This document shows, in pieces, positions 51,141-60,555 of a stretch of 64,000 nucleotides of DNA. The stretch's first letter is position 1. Each line of letters begins with the position of its first letter. The DNA comes from Mailhella massiliensis (GTDB lineage Bacteria > Desulfobacterota > Desulfovibrionia > Desulfovibrionales > Desulfovibrionaceae), in assembly GCF_900155525.1 (NCBI RefSeq), contig NZ_LT706951.1, forward strand, positions 867,534 to 931,533, written 5' to 3'. A model generated the notes under the pieces. It searched no databases. It had not been told where the DNA came from and saw only the letters and a program-made list of their open reading frames with translations. A program made the position numbers and the translations under genes.

Positions 51141-53384
51141 CTAGCGATAGTAAAGGTTGCGGCCGCCCATGGTTTCGAGGGCCTGGCGCAGGTTGGCGCG
51201 CACGTCGCGGCGGTCCCACACGCCCTGAATGTGCCCGCGGGAAAGGGCCTTGTAGCAGTTGTGATGATCCGGCGGAATATCGAGTCCGGTGGTGTTCTTG
51301 ATGACGCCCGGCCCGGCGAAGCCGATGTCGGAAGAACGGATGGCGAACTGGTAGAAGGCGCAGCCGAGGAAGCTGGCCACCGGGCCGCCGTAGGACTTGG
51401 TATCGTACAAAACGAGGTACAGGCCGCCGGATTCGATGTAGCGGCGCACGGCCACGGTGCAGCGCGGCATCTGAATGACGCCGTGCGTGCCTTCCTGAAT
51501 GCGGATACCCGCGGTGCCGTGGCAGTACACGATGAAGGGGTAGCGCTTGCGGCGCGCGCGGTCGGCGGCGGCCACGAACTTGGAGCCTTCGGCCACGCCC
51601 ACGGAACCGCCGCGGAAGGAGCCGACCAGAATGGCGACCACCACCTGCACGCCGTCGATGCGTGCCTCAAAGGTGATGCAGCCGCTCTTCAGGCCCGTCT
51701 TCTTCTTGGCTTCGGCGATTTTTTCATCGAAACCGGGGAAGGACAGGGGGTTGCCCGCCTCCACTTCGGTATTGAACTCGTAGAGGGAGTTCTCATCGAA
51801 GCAGTTGTTCATCACCCACTGGTATTCCATGGGGAAGTGATGCCCGCAGGTGGAGCACACGCCCGCAAACTCGTTGTAGAGGTCGGGCGCCCACATGTCC
51901 ATGCAGCCGCGCTTGGCGGAATAGGGGCAGGAGATGGCGCGGTCTTCCTTGGCCTTGTCGCTCACCCATGCCCAGCCGGAACGGTCGGTCTCTTCCCATT
52001 CGGAAAGGGAGGTGAGTTCCTCTTCGGCGGCGGTGTTTTCGACCACGGGCCTGCGGCGCAGCCTGTTCCAGGGCTTCATGGCGCGCAGCTTCACCATTTC
52101 CCATTCGGAACCGAGTTCATCGAGCAGGTTGGCGAAGGTGCGGCGGTTGCGATGATAGAAGTCGTAAATGAGGCGGTTGTAGATTTCCCACCACTGTTCC
52201 GACCAGGCGTCGCCGAGGCGGCCCATGATGGAGCGGCGGTTCTGGCATTCGCGGTGCGAAGCCTTGATGAACTTGTTCTGCCGCCTCTCCACGAGGCGCT
52301 GGCGCGCCTTGCGGGAAAGATCCCAGCGCACGGAGATTTCGTCGAGGTTCAGCTCTCTGTCGCGGAAGCGGCGGAGCGTGGCCGCGCGCAGAGGCGCAAG
52401 CCCGCGGGCGGCGAGCACCACTTCATCGGTGGCGCGGATGACTTCCTGACGGATGGTGCGGAAGAATTCGTAATGATACGGACGCGCGCCGAGCACGGGT
52501 TCCTGAATGATCTTGTCGATGTAGCCGAACTTCAGGTTGTCTTCGGCGGTGAGGTGCAGGTCTTTGGCGCAGCGTTCCACAAGGTCGGCGGAAGCGCGCG
52601 CCCCGCCGCGCAGGCGGCCTTCGATGGCGGCCGCGCCCTCGGGGGAAATCACGGAATAGTAACCGTGGGAGAGCATGAGGCGCTTGTCGGCCAGGGAAAT
52701 GGCCTCGGCGCCGCCGGAGCCGCCTTCGGAGAAGATGGCGATGAGCGGCACGGTGAGTCCGGCCATTTCGTAGATGTTGCGGGCGATCTGCTGCGCCGCG
52801 CCGGGGTAGTCTTCCAGCGGATAGCCGCCGGGAGTGAACACATAGGCGTGGATGGGGATGCCTTCGGTTTCGGCCACGCCCATGTAGTGCTTGGCCTTGG
52901 CATTGCCCCAGGGCTTGGCGGAACCGCCGTTGCGGAATTCCTCGCCGTGGCCCTTTTCATGGCCGATGACGAGCACGGGCTGATGGCACACCTTGCCGTG
53001 ACGCTTGCGCGTGATGTAGGCGCGGGCAATGACCATGGCCGGGTCGTTGGTATGTTCCCCCTGACCGCCGATTTCCGTGTAGTTGTCGTACACGTTTTCG
53101 AGGATGTCGCGCAGACAGATGCGCTGGGGGTGACGCACGATGCGCACCTTGTCCATGGGGGTGAGCTTGTCTTCAAGCTTGCATTCGATGAAGAAGAACA
53201 GATCCTCCAGCGAAGTCATCTCCGCCTGGGCTTCTTCCTGCGAGCAGCTTTCCAGCTTGCGGCGGATACCGTCGAGCCGGGATTCGAGGAGCGCAATGTC
53301 TTCCTCATGCTTGCCCGGAAAAATGTCCTTGAGGTAGCTCAGCCTGTCGGAGAGCTGATGCAGTTGCTTTTCCCATTCCATCAT
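51141..53384 (-). CDS. Fused acetyl-CoA carboxylase carboxyltransferase (AccA-AccD)
   Basis: This 747-residue protein joins the alpha and beta carboxyltransferase subunits in one chain. The N-terminal 330 residues are AccA-like (PQRICLRDILENVYDNYTEI, FTPGGYPLEDYPGAAQQ, FSEGGSGGAEAISLAD). A charged linker follows. The C-terminal 250 residues are AccD-like with a four-cysteine zinc ribbon (CPYSAKRGC and CSTCGHHF), then GGSVGVAEGSKFVAAADRA. It transfers CO2 from carboxybiotin to acetyl-CoA for fatty-acid synthesis. In E. coli the halves are separate genes in the reverse order. It lies 33 bp after accC. Starts at 53384 and 53381 are both possible. Confidence 0.88.
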   Translation of the reverse strand: MMEWEKQLHQLSDRLSYLKDIFPGKHEEDIALLESRLDGIRRKLESCSQEEAQAEMTSLEDLFFFIECKLEDKLTPMDKVRIVRHPQRICLRDILENVYDNYTEIGGQGEHTNDPAMVIARAYITRKRHGKVCHQPVLVIGHEKGHGEEFRNGGSAKPWGNAKAKHYMGVAETEGIPIHAYVFTPGGYPLEDYPGAAQQIARNIYEMAGLTVPLIAIFSEGGSGGAEAISLADKRLMLSHGYYSVISPEGAAAIEGRLRGGARASADLVERCAKDLHLTAEDNLKFGYIDKIIQEPVLGARPYHYEFFRTIRQEVIRATDEVVLAARGLAPLRAATLRRFRDRELNLDEISVRWDLSRKARQRLVERRQNKFIKASHRECQNRRSIMGRLGDAWSEQWWEIYNRLIYDFYHRNRRTFANLLDELGSEWEMVKLRAMKPWNRLRRRPVVENTAAEEELTSLSEWEETDRSGWAWVSDKAKEDRAISCPYSAKRGCMDMWAPDLYNEFAGVCSTCGHHFPMEYQWVMNNCFDENSLYEFNTEVEAGNPLSFPGFDEKIAEAKKKTGLKSGCITFEARIDGVQVVVAILVGSFRGGSVGVAEGSKFVAAADRARRKRYPFIVYCHGTAGIRIQEGTHGVIQMPRCTVAVRRYIESGGLYLVLYDTKSYGGPVASFLGCAFYQFAIRSSDIGFAGPGVIKNTTGLDIPPDHHNCYKALSRGHIQGVWDRRDVRANLRQALETMGGRNLYYR

Positions 53385-53417
53385 ATATCGTTATCCCTTC
53401 CTGACGAGGACAGGAAA

Positions 53418-54839
53418 TTAGAAACGCAGCATACGCTCCGTTTTTTTCTTCAGAAATTCCACATTGGACTTCAGGGCCTCGCCCTTTCCGTCGTGCCCTT
53501 CGAGGTGCATCTTGTCCAGGAAGGCAAGGCCGTTGGCGCTCACTTCGGCAAGGTCCTTGCCCCAGATGATGGCAAGCGCGAGGTTGGGGTCGAACTCCGT
53601 GGGAATGGTATAGGGGTTTTCCGGGGAAACCGGGGGCACATGGGTGTGCACGCGGCACCAGTCGTGTTCTTCCCAGTCGAAGCGGTCGATGTCGCCCACC
53701 CAGGGGGCGAAGCCGTTGTCCGGGTCTTCTGCGATGATGCGGTATTCCACGCCCACGCCGTGGAAGGTGATGTCGTCCTGCGTGTAGCCCAGCGGATCGC
53801 CGAGGCCGGTGCGGATCTGTTCGGCAATGAGGTCGACCTCCTTGCCCTTCACGCGGCTGATGGCGGCGGAAACGCCGTTTTCCACCTGAATGCGGGTGTT
53901 CACTTCCATGAGGAAGGGGTGCCCGTCGCGCGTGACGATCCATTCCCAGGTGCCCACGCTGTCGTAGCCCACCTTGCGGGCCATGTTCAGCGAATGCATG
54001 ACGATTTCGTCAAGCAGCGCCCTGGCGTCGAAGTCGTAGTGAATGGAGGAAGGGTCGAAGCCGGGAGCCACTTCAAGGCGCTTCTGGCGACCGGTGGACT
54101 GGATGGAGCAGTTGCGGGTGCCGAAATGCACGGGATGACGGCCGCCGCGGTCGGAAAGCACCTGCACTTCCAGATGGTTGAAGTCCTTGATGCGCTGCTC
54201 GATGAGCACGCCCTCATCCTTGAACTGCCGCATGGCGTAGTTGCGGATGCGGCGGTACACCTGGCGGAACATGTCGATGTCGTACACTTCCTCGATGCCC
54301 ATGCCGCCGCCGCCCGCGGAGGCCTTCACCAGAACGAGGGGGCGGGCGATGCCCTGCTGCATCTGAAAATCGAAGAGCGAGCGGGCGATCTTTTCGGCCT
54401 CGAGTTCATCGTACACGGGCCTGTCGGAACCGGGCACGGTGGGCACGCCCAGAGAACGGGCGAGGCGCTTGGTATTGATTTTGTCGCCGAGGTCGCGGAT
54501 GACGCGCCACGACGGCCCGAGGAAAACAAGCGGACGGCTGCGTTCCGTCACGCGGCGGGCGAAGCGGAAGTCTTCCGCAAAGAAGCCGTACCCGGGGTGC
54601 ACGGCCGTGGCCGAGGATTCATCGGCCACGCTCAGAAGTTCGTTGGCGTCGTGATACGACGAAATGCGGTACAGACTCTTTTCGCCGCCCAGTTCCCGGG
54701 CCAGCGAAACATGGCCGGAGCAGGAGTCTTCCGCGGTGTACACGCACACGAAATCAAGCCCCAGCTTCCTGCATGCCTGAATGATGCGAACCGCGATTTC
54801 ACCGCGGTTGGCAATAAGCACTTTATGCTGTTTGTTCAC
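53418..54839 (-). CDS. accC: Biotin carboxylase subunit
   Basis: This 473-residue ATP-grasp enzyme carboxylates biotin with bicarbonate and ATP. Motifs in order: VLIANRGEIAVRII, AVHPGYGFFAED, the glycine loop KASAGGGGMGIEEV, HFGTRNCSIQ, and EVNTRIQVENGV with the catalytic metal-binding residues. The GTG at 54839 is chosen because AAGGAA precedes it and the conserved NRGEIA motif starts ten residues later; longer in-frame sequence is not conserved. It is first in the operon and is preceded by a leader of about 185 bases from the promoter at 55032-55059. Confidence 0.92.
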   Translation of the reverse strand: MNKQHKVLIANRGEIAVRIIQACRKLGLDFVCVYTAEDSCSGHVSLARELGGEKSLYRISSYHDANELLSVADESSATAVHPGYGFFAEDFRFARRVTERSRPLVFLGPSWRVIRDLGDKINTKRLARSLGVPTVPGSDRPVYDELEAEKIARSLFDFQMQQGIARPLVLVKASAGGGGMGIEEVYDIDMFRQVYRRIRNYAMRQFKDEGVLIEQRIKDFNHLEVQVLSDRGGRHPVHFGTRNCSIQSTGRQKRLEVAPGFDPSSIHYDFDARALLDEIVMHSLNMARKVGYDSVGTWEWIVTRDGHPFLMEVNTRIQVENGVSAAISRVKGKEVDLIAEQIRTGLGDPLGYTQDDITFHGVGVEYRIIAEDPDNGFAPWVGDIDRFDWEEHDWCRVHTHVPPVSPENPYTIPTEFDPNLALAIIWGKDLAEVSANGLAFLDKMHLEGHDGKGEALKSNVEFLKKKTERMLRF

Positions 54840-55031
54840 GCCATTTCCTTGTTGCAAAGGGGAAAAGGCCCATAAGACCGTGATGATAAAGAAGGGGCAG
54901 GCGATCCTCTCCTCCCGCCTTGCCCGGTATGTAACGCTCTGCGGCCGGAAGGAAGCCGGGGCCTTTTCCGGCGGAAAAAGCGCGGAAAACAAGGCACCGG
55001 CGGCTTCGATGCGGCCGCCTTTTGTGGGGCG

Positions 55032-55059
55032 ATTATACCTCGCGGACGGAAAGAATCAA
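55032..55059 (-). promoter_or_regulatory. Strong promoter of the acetyl-CoA carboxylase operon
   Basis: On the minus strand TTGATT (55054-55059) and a perfect TATAAT (55032-55037) lie 16 bp apart. The implied leader to accC is about 185 bases and includes a GGCGGC/GCCGCC stem near its start. Confidence 0.7.
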
Positions 55060-55161
55060 GCCCCCTCCTTTTATGCCCTTTTTATTTACGGATAGAGACG
55101 CAAAAAGGCTTCGGGAAGGGGGAAAATTCCCCTTTTCCCGGAGGGGAACACGCCCGCCTTC

Positions 55162-55189
55162 TTGACTTTCCCCGAGAAGTACCTATCGT
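55162..55189 (+). promoter_or_regulatory. Promoter of the DUF3800 gene
   Basis: TTGACT (55162-55167) and TATCGT (55184-55189) with a 16-bp spacer. The transcript would start near 55196 and carry an 80-base leader. Confidence 0.55.
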
Positions 55190-55278
55190 TAAACCGACGG
55201 CATGACCGCCGTTCCGGCGTATCCTGCTGTCAATTCCGAGGCCCACTTCATGTGGGCTTTCGCGTTTTCGGAGCCCGC
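55190..55278 (+). ncRNA. Structured leader upstream of the DUF3800 gene
   Basis: Two hairpins can form: ACGGC/GCCGT (about 55196-55211) and GCCCAC/GTGGGC with loop TTCAT (about 55246-55262), the latter followed by TTTCGCGTTTT. A flanking CCGA/TCGG pair would enclose the second hairpin and reach the CGGAG ribosome site. It resembles either an attenuator or one of the DUF3800-associated RNA motifs reported by comparative genomics; class membership is not shown. Confidence 0.5.
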
Positions 55279-56106
55279 GTGCACTACTTTGCCTATCTGG
55301 ACGAGTTCGGCCATATCGGCCCCTTCATCTCCCGCGATGACCCGCGCCACAATACAAGCCCGGTGTTCGGATTCGCCGGAATCGTCCTTCCCGTGACGGA
55401 AGTACGAAATTTCTCCATGTTCTTCTATAAATTGAAGTGCACTCTTCTGAAGTGGGAAATCGAAAACGACCCGCGGAAAACGCCTTCGTACGAATGGGAA
55501 AAAAAAGGCTCCGCCCTCTATTCCATAAGAAATATAGAAAAATATTCCGAGTTGCGCCAGGCAACATTCCGGCTTATCAATAAAATCAAATCTACCGGCG
55601 GCTTTGTTTTCTACAGCGGCATAGAAAAAGAACCTCCTCATGACGCGCATACCCCCGAAGCCCTGTATACTTCCGTACTGAGAGACTGCATTCGAAGGCT
55701 TGATCGTTATTGCACCCATAACGCATCCACATTCAGCCTGTTGCTGGATGCCATAGACAGCGACGAAGCAGGGGCAAAACGTAAATTCAGGATGGCAGGA
55801 ATCCACGCCGCAAGCAGTGAAATGTTCGGTCATCACTATGGGAATACCTGCGCCGCTCTTCTTGAACCACCGTACCAGCTTGAAAGTCATTTGTACCAGA
55901 ATCTTCAATGCGCCGACTGGTTCTGTGGTCTGCTGAACAGATATATCACATATCAGGTACTTCCTGAACAGTATAACGATTATAGTATCATGGAAACCTA
56001 CTTCGGAGATCGCCTTAAAAGCGTTCTGAAAGCCCACAGCCTCCGGCGGAAGACATCGCCGCCCCCGGAAGACGACGATACGACAGAACTCACGCCTTCC
56101 TCATGA
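55279..56106 (+). CDS. DUF3800 domain protein
   Basis: This 275-residue protein has the DUF3800 hallmark near the N-terminus, YLDEFGHIG (Asp8, Glu9), further acidic residues in LLLDAIDSDEAG and the late motif LQCADWFCGLLNRY. The fold is thought to be RNase H-like with a metal site, and members are frequent in mobile and defence contexts; the activity is unproven. The GTG at 55279 is chosen because CGGAG lies six bases before it and the conserved domain starts six residues later; an upstream ATG would translate the hairpins. Composition from about 55500 is less GC-rich than the host average. Confidence 0.82.
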   Translation: MHYFAYLDEFGHIGPFISRDDPRHNTSPVFGFAGIVLPVTEVRNFSMFFYKLKCTLLKWEIENDPRKTPSYEWEKKGSALYSIRNIEKYSELRQATFRLINKIKSTGGFVFYSGIEKEPPHDAHTPEALYTSVLRDCIRRLDRYCTHNASTFSLLLDAIDSDEAGAKRKFRMAGIHAASSEMFGHHYGNTCAALLEPPYQLESHLYQNLQCADWFCGLLNRYITYQVLPEQYNDYSIMETYFGDRLKSVLKAHSLRRKTSPPPEDDDTTELTPSS

Positions 56107-56861
56107 CTCGCGTCCTTCTCATGAAGGAATACTCCGCAGCCCGGCCGATCCCCCCTGTGCAGTACACAAAAAACTCCACGAAGTTGTCCTTTCTTTCAGG
56201 ACACTCCCTCCCCGAAGACCCCGGAAGGGAGAAAAGATGCCGTCCCTTCCGGGCAGACACGGCGCGCGCCGTGCCGGGGGGCCGGAGGAAATGTCCGGCA
56301 GGCGCGCCGCGCAGGGGTAAGGGGGAAACGCTGCCCGCCGGAAGGGCCTGAAGGAAAGACTTCCGGCAAACGCGTGGAAATCCTGATACGCACGAGGTGT
56401 TCCATGAAGGAAAGACAATGGGGACAGCCCGCACGGGCATCGACGTCACGCGGAGCGTGATGCGCGCGGTGCAGCCTGTGAACCGGATGCCGGAGACGCG
56501 GCCGGATGCCGGAGACGCCCTGCCTGCGGCGAAACCCGGATTCTGGAGCATGGCGATGGCGGCCTCCGTGCTCTTCCTCCTGCAGGGCTCGGCAAAGCGG
56601 CGCGCCTGCATCGCTGCCGGAGCCTGAGCGGCGGAGAGCCTGCGGCATGGAAAAGCGCCTCCCCTGCGGGAGCGGCGCAGCCGGAAAAGGCCGCGGCGCA
56701 CGGCATTGCCCTGTTGTTCATCCTTCATTCTCATGCCGGTATTTCCCCTTGTTTTTCAGGGAGAAAGCGGGAGCATTCCCTATATCGTTAAATTTATCAC
56801 ATGAAAAGTGTTTTTTTTCTCATGCGGTGCCGCGCTCTTCCGGAGCTCAACTTCCGGGCAC
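56107..56861. other. Spacer between the DUF3800 gene and the helicase region
   Basis: No strong gene. A 17-base tandem duplication (GGATGCCGGAGACG repeated) occurs at about 56485-56520. The small open frame at 56418-56627 is listed separately with low confidence. Confidence 0.4.
56418..56627 (+). CDS. Possible small protein (low confidence)
   Basis: A 69-residue frame starts with ATG after AAGGAAAGACA, a fair ribosome site, and has one short hydrophobic stretch (MAMAASVLFLLQG). It includes the duplicated PETRPDAGD region. There is no family recognition and codon use is not distinctive, so it may be chance. Confidence 0.22.
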   Translation: MGTARTGIDVTRSVMRAVQPVNRMPETRPDAGDALPAAKPGFWSMAMAASVLFLLQGSAKRRACIAAGA

Positions 56862-56888
56862 AAAAAAAGCCCCGGACACATCCGGGGC
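56862..56888 (-). terminator. Minus-strand intrinsic terminator
   Basis: A perfect 8-bp stem (GCCCCGGA/TCCGGGGC) is followed on the minus strand by seven T residues. It terminates the truncated gene at 57047-57208 and possibly the helicase transcript. Confidence 0.88.
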
Positions 56889-57046
56889 CGGGCCGGGGCA
56901 AGGCCGCACCGGGCGCAGGCGCAGCATACGCCGCCCAGAAAAAGAAAACGCCCCGCCTGTTCCCGGGCAGGGAGAAGCCCGGCGAAAAACGCCGGGGCAG
57001 GCCCGCCTCACGGGAGCTTTGCGCCCGCGCACCCGCAGGACACGCG

Positions 57047-57208
57047 CTAGCGCCGGTGCAGCAGGTAGAGCGCGAGCAGGCCGGGCAGAAGCACGGCTGC
57101 GCCGGATGCCATGTCGAAGCCTTCGGGCAGGCGGCGGGAAACATAGCCCGCCCCCACGGCAAGGCAGAGAAGCAGCGCGGCCGCAAGCTGACGGGAATGC
57201 CTGCCGGC
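57047..57208 (-). pseudogene. 5'-truncated membrane-protein gene at the island edge
   Basis: The last 50 or so codons of a host-like gene remain: two hydrophobic segments, LAAALLLCLAVGAGYVS and SGAAVLLPGLLALYLL, joined by RRLPEGFDMA and ending LHRR before a TAG. There is no start codon with a ribosome site; an in-frame TAA lies at 57209-57211, and the sequence beyond is AT-richer helicase-island DNA. The GC-rich codon use matches the chromosome, and a proper terminator lies downstream. The family cannot be named from this piece. Confidence 0.55.
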
Positions 57209-57309
57209 TTACGTCTTTCTTATGAAGATATACTGGCAACTCAGCGAACACACGTCTCGAAAAGACATCTTTCCTGCTATCTTTAATATTCTTCCCCAAC
57301 AGGCTTCTG

Positions 57310-60300
57310 TTATAAAGACTGTACCTGCAGCAATGCCAGTCTGGCCTGCTCTACGGCATTTTCCCAGTGTCCGTAGTCGGAATTCCGGGAACAATAGTCT
57401 TTGAAGCAGGTCAACATATAGGAAAGACGATCACGGGAATCATTCTGAAAGCTGTTTTCATAAAGAACATTTTCAGTTTTTACCGGAAGTCCGCCGTCGG
57501 CATAGCGATACCGGTTGATTTCCTGAGCAGGCTTTCCCCTGCACCAGGAAAGGAGCGCAAGTGCGCTGCGGAAGAGCAGCAGAACCTTGCGGCGTCCTAC
57601 CTCGGATTCATATCCTCCGAATAAGGATATAGGCATATTGTGCGTATAAAAATACTTCTGAATATGGGCAATCGTATCCGTCACCCGCCTTTCATTCATA
57701 AAATCCAGAAGCATGTCATGCAGTTCCGCACGCATTTCCTGTTCCTGCTCGTCCGTCTTTTCCAAGATATGACGTTGCAGATCGGAAAGTCTGCCCTGAG
57801 CGTTATTTTTTCCCCAGCCGCTTTCCTGAAGAAAAGGCAAAAATGTTCGCCATCCTTCCTGAGTCATAAGAAGAGAAAGAAGTACAAGTACGACATATTC
57901 CGAAGAGGTGTATGAATCCAGAGTCCAGGTATTCAATACGCTCTTGATTTCTTTAATCACACCAAGAGAAACCCCGGTTTTACTCACCATGAAGCAGAAA
58001 GGCAACGGCCATATCGTTATTTTGCCGTCGACTTCTGAAACTCTGACCATTTCCGGAAATTCCTCCTGAAGGAACCCATAGAAAAGCTGAATTGCGTTTT
58101 TCCACACGTCATCATTATGATGCTCCAGAACATAAGCCCAGGCCCATGTGGATTCGATAAACTTCTGAACCTCCGTCAGTTTTCTTTCCTGGCCGTTTTT
58201 CATGACTGGAGCATGCAGCAGGGCGTTTATCAAAAAAGCCTGTTCCGCAGGATGAAAATCTCCCAGACATTTCGGGCAAAAAGCTCCCTTCCGCAAAAGT
58301 GCGGCTGCACAGGTACTGGTTTCAGGCAGACTCAGCATCTGCACGACCTGACGACATTCCTTGGAGTACTCCCAATATACCCTCTGCCATCGGGGGGGCC
58401 TCTGTCCGCACAGGACTATGGTCGGCGTCACGGAGGCGCTGCTTACGCCGTATCTTCCCACTCTTCCGGTAATATTGTGCATTTCAAAGGAAGAAAGATA
58501 CGTAAAGTCGAGTTCTCCCCATTTGTCCTTAAACCTCGGCCACCGGAGATTGCCGAGAATCAGCAGATCGGCGGGCAGGTTGACTCCGTACATGATGGTA
58601 CTGGTTGCAAAGGTAATAATGGGGATACCGGGACGGGCTCTCATGGATTTATACTGCGCCGTGGACATGGTGCGTGCTTTCTGCCCCATATCGGAAAAAT
58701 TGAAAAAAATTCCCTTGCGAGCACACTGGATAAGCTCGTTGCAGCAGATGTCCTGAAATCCCTCCCTGTGCAGACTTTCATAAAAGTCTGACAACCATGC
58801 CTCATCACAGAACATCTCGGGTCTGCCGGAGCAAAGTTTCTGGGCCAGAGATATCATGAAAAACTGCGTATAGGAAACATAGAGAACCTTTTCGTGTCCC
58901 CACATCCATTCCTGCAGCCAGTTGTTCATGTTTTTTTTCCCGGAAAGAAGACACACCTGCCACTTTCGGTTCATCATGCCGTCCATCTGTCTCTGCTGCG
59001 ACAATCCAAAGTACAGCGGCAATGACGAACCTTTTCTCGAAACATATTGATACCAGGTGCTTACAGGAATAAATCGCCTTTTATCCGTAAGCACGACAGG
59101 AGGCCTTTTTTTCGGACTGCCGGATCGGGACGGCAGAATATCCATGCTGAGCTGCCGTTCAAGTTGAAAAGCTTCCGTCGTGCATATGACAAGACGCAGC
59201 AGATCTTTTTTCCGACTGAGAGCGACACGGTTTGCCGCTTCCCGGCAAAGACCGGTTAAAAGTACGTCAAGAACACCGCCCCGCTGGGGATCGCAGATCA
59301 TCTGCACTTCATCCACCATAACGCAGGTGAGTACCGAGCACAGCGTTTTTTCATGAAAAAAATTGTTGAGTTTTTCATAAACGATAAAAAGCGCTTGGAA
59401 TGCTCCATCCCTGATGCGCTCATCATGTTCGATACGTTCCCCGGTGGAAATCACAACGCCGTCGGGATCCAGGAACTCAAACCCTTCACGTCCCGCCAAG
59501 CCTTCCACCATGGCCCTGAACGTGGCGTAGGCTTCCTCCACCAGCATACGGGTAGGTCCCATATATACCACATGCGGGGTCGATTCATACAGCAGGTTAT
59601 GAAGCAGGATCAGATAGCCCAGCGTACTCTTCCCCGTTCCTGCAACACCCTGAAGAACAATATGAGCAAGATGCTCCCTATCTCCAATATGCGTCCCGGG
59701 GAAAAGCATCTGCACAACATCAGGGGTAAACGCCTGCTCAAGCAGGCTGCCGGAAAGAATGGCCGGCACCTTTGCCATTACTTCAGGAAGCTCTTCCGCT
59801 CCCGTTACCCTTTTGAAGACCTGCTTCCAGGTCAGGTGTGAAAAAGCGGCATTACCGCTGCCTTTTTCCCCGGCGAAAAAATGGTCCAATGCCACAAGGT
59901 GAAGCGCTCCGGCCACATCTTCCATCCAGTTCTTTCCGGACGGCAAAGGCATACAGCGGCTGCTGAAGTCCCTTCTCTCCTGCAGACGGCACAGACGATC
60001 CTCAAAGGAAAGGGAAAGGTTCCGAAGATCTTCCAGAGAAGAAAAACGGTCTTTCCTCAGCACTTCAGGCAGATCTTCACCACAGGCGTATATCAGCGCC
60101 CGGTCATTTTCCCCATAACGTCTATGCCAGTATTTCAGCAGCTCCGGCCGGCGCATGGGTGCGGGAACTTCGTTGCCGAAAGCGGCAAAGAGAACGGTAA
60201 GATCATCCATGCCGTCCAGAGAACGATATTCGGCAAGCAGGCGCAACGGCAGAAGAAAAGGGCATCGCTCCAGATGAGAAAGAAGGTCGTCTTCTCCCCC

Positions 60301-60543
60301 GTTCAAAAGCGTTCCGACCTTCAGAACAAGATCTCTGTCCTTTTTTAATACGGACCGCACAAGACTCCAGAACACATTTCCGTCACTTTTTTCCTCCACC
60401 TCTCGTAAATGTAAGGTAAAAGAAACACGGTTCGGATTGGACTCCATCTTCAGGCAGGGGCCGTCCGGCTGTCGCGGGGGTACAGTGCAACAGCGTATGA
60501 GAGGACTTCCCTCTTCAGGATATAAGGGAAATGCAAAATACAT
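57310..60543 (-). CDS. Giant Ski2-like SF2 helicase A with N-terminal extension
   Basis: This 1077-residue protein has a novel-looking N-terminal region (1-290), then a helicase core: Walker A GVAGTGKST (299-307), YMGPTRMLVEEAY (motif Ia), STGERIE (about 366-372), DEVQ (411-414, motif II), ICTTEAF (motif III region), ITFATSTIMYGVNLPADLLI (motif V) and GRVGRYG (693-699, motif VI). A 380-residue C-terminal part with CPKC follows. The motif V/VI wording is that of Ski2/Brr2-like helicases, which unwind RNA or DNA. GGTGGAG precedes the ATG, 12 bases after helicase B. The two helicases share signatures VYEK(L/A)N and QRGG(V/I)LD, so they are paralogues. Composition is less GC-rich than the host. 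Confidence 0.85.
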   Translation of the reverse strand: MYFAFPLYPEEGSPLIRCCTVPPRQPDGPCLKMESNPNRVSFTLHLREVEEKSDGNVFWSLVRSVLKKDRDLVLKVGTLLNGGEDDLLSHLERCPFLLPLRLLAEYRSLDGMDDLTVLFAAFGNEVPAPMRRPELLKYWHRRYGENDRALIYACGEDLPEVLRKDRFSSLEDLRNLSLSFEDRLCRLQERRDFSSRCMPLPSGKNWMEDVAGALHLVALDHFFAGEKGSGNAAFSHLTWKQVFKRVTGAEELPEVMAKVPAILSGSLLEQAFTPDVVQMLFPGTHIGDREHLAHIVLQGVAGTGKSTLGYLILLHNLLYESTPHVVYMGPTRMLVEEAYATFRAMVEGLAGREGFEFLDPDGVVISTGERIEHDERIRDGAFQALFIVYEKLNNFFHEKTLCSVLTCVMVDEVQMICDPQRGGVLDVLLTGLCREAANRVALSRKKDLLRLVICTTEAFQLERQLSMDILPSRSGSPKKRPPVVLTDKRRFIPVSTWYQYVSRKGSSLPLYFGLSQQRQMDGMMNRKWQVCLLSGKKNMNNWLQEWMWGHEKVLYVSYTQFFMISLAQKLCSGRPEMFCDEAWLSDFYESLHREGFQDICCNELIQCARKGIFFNFSDMGQKARTMSTAQYKSMRARPGIPIITFATSTIMYGVNLPADLLILGNLRWPRFKDKWGELDFTYLSSFEMHNITGRVGRYGVSSASVTPTIVLCGQRPPRWQRVYWEYSKECRQVVQMLSLPETSTCAAALLRKGAFCPKCLGDFHPAEQAFLINALLHAPVMKNGQERKLTEVQKFIESTWAWAYVLEHHNDDVWKNAIQLFYGFLQEEFPEMVRVSEVDGKITIWPLPFCFMVSKTGVSLGVIKEIKSVLNTWTLDSYTSSEYVVLVLLSLLMTQEGWRTFLPFLQESGWGKNNAQGRLSDLQRHILEKTDEQEQEMRAELHDMLLDFMNERRVTDTIAHIQKYFYTHNMPISLFGGYESEVGRRKVLLLFRSALALLSWCRGKPAQEINRYRYADGGLPVKTENVLYENSFQNDSRDRLSYMLTCFKDYCSRNSDYGHWENAVEQARLALLQVQSL

Positions 60544-60555
60544 ACTTTCTCCACC

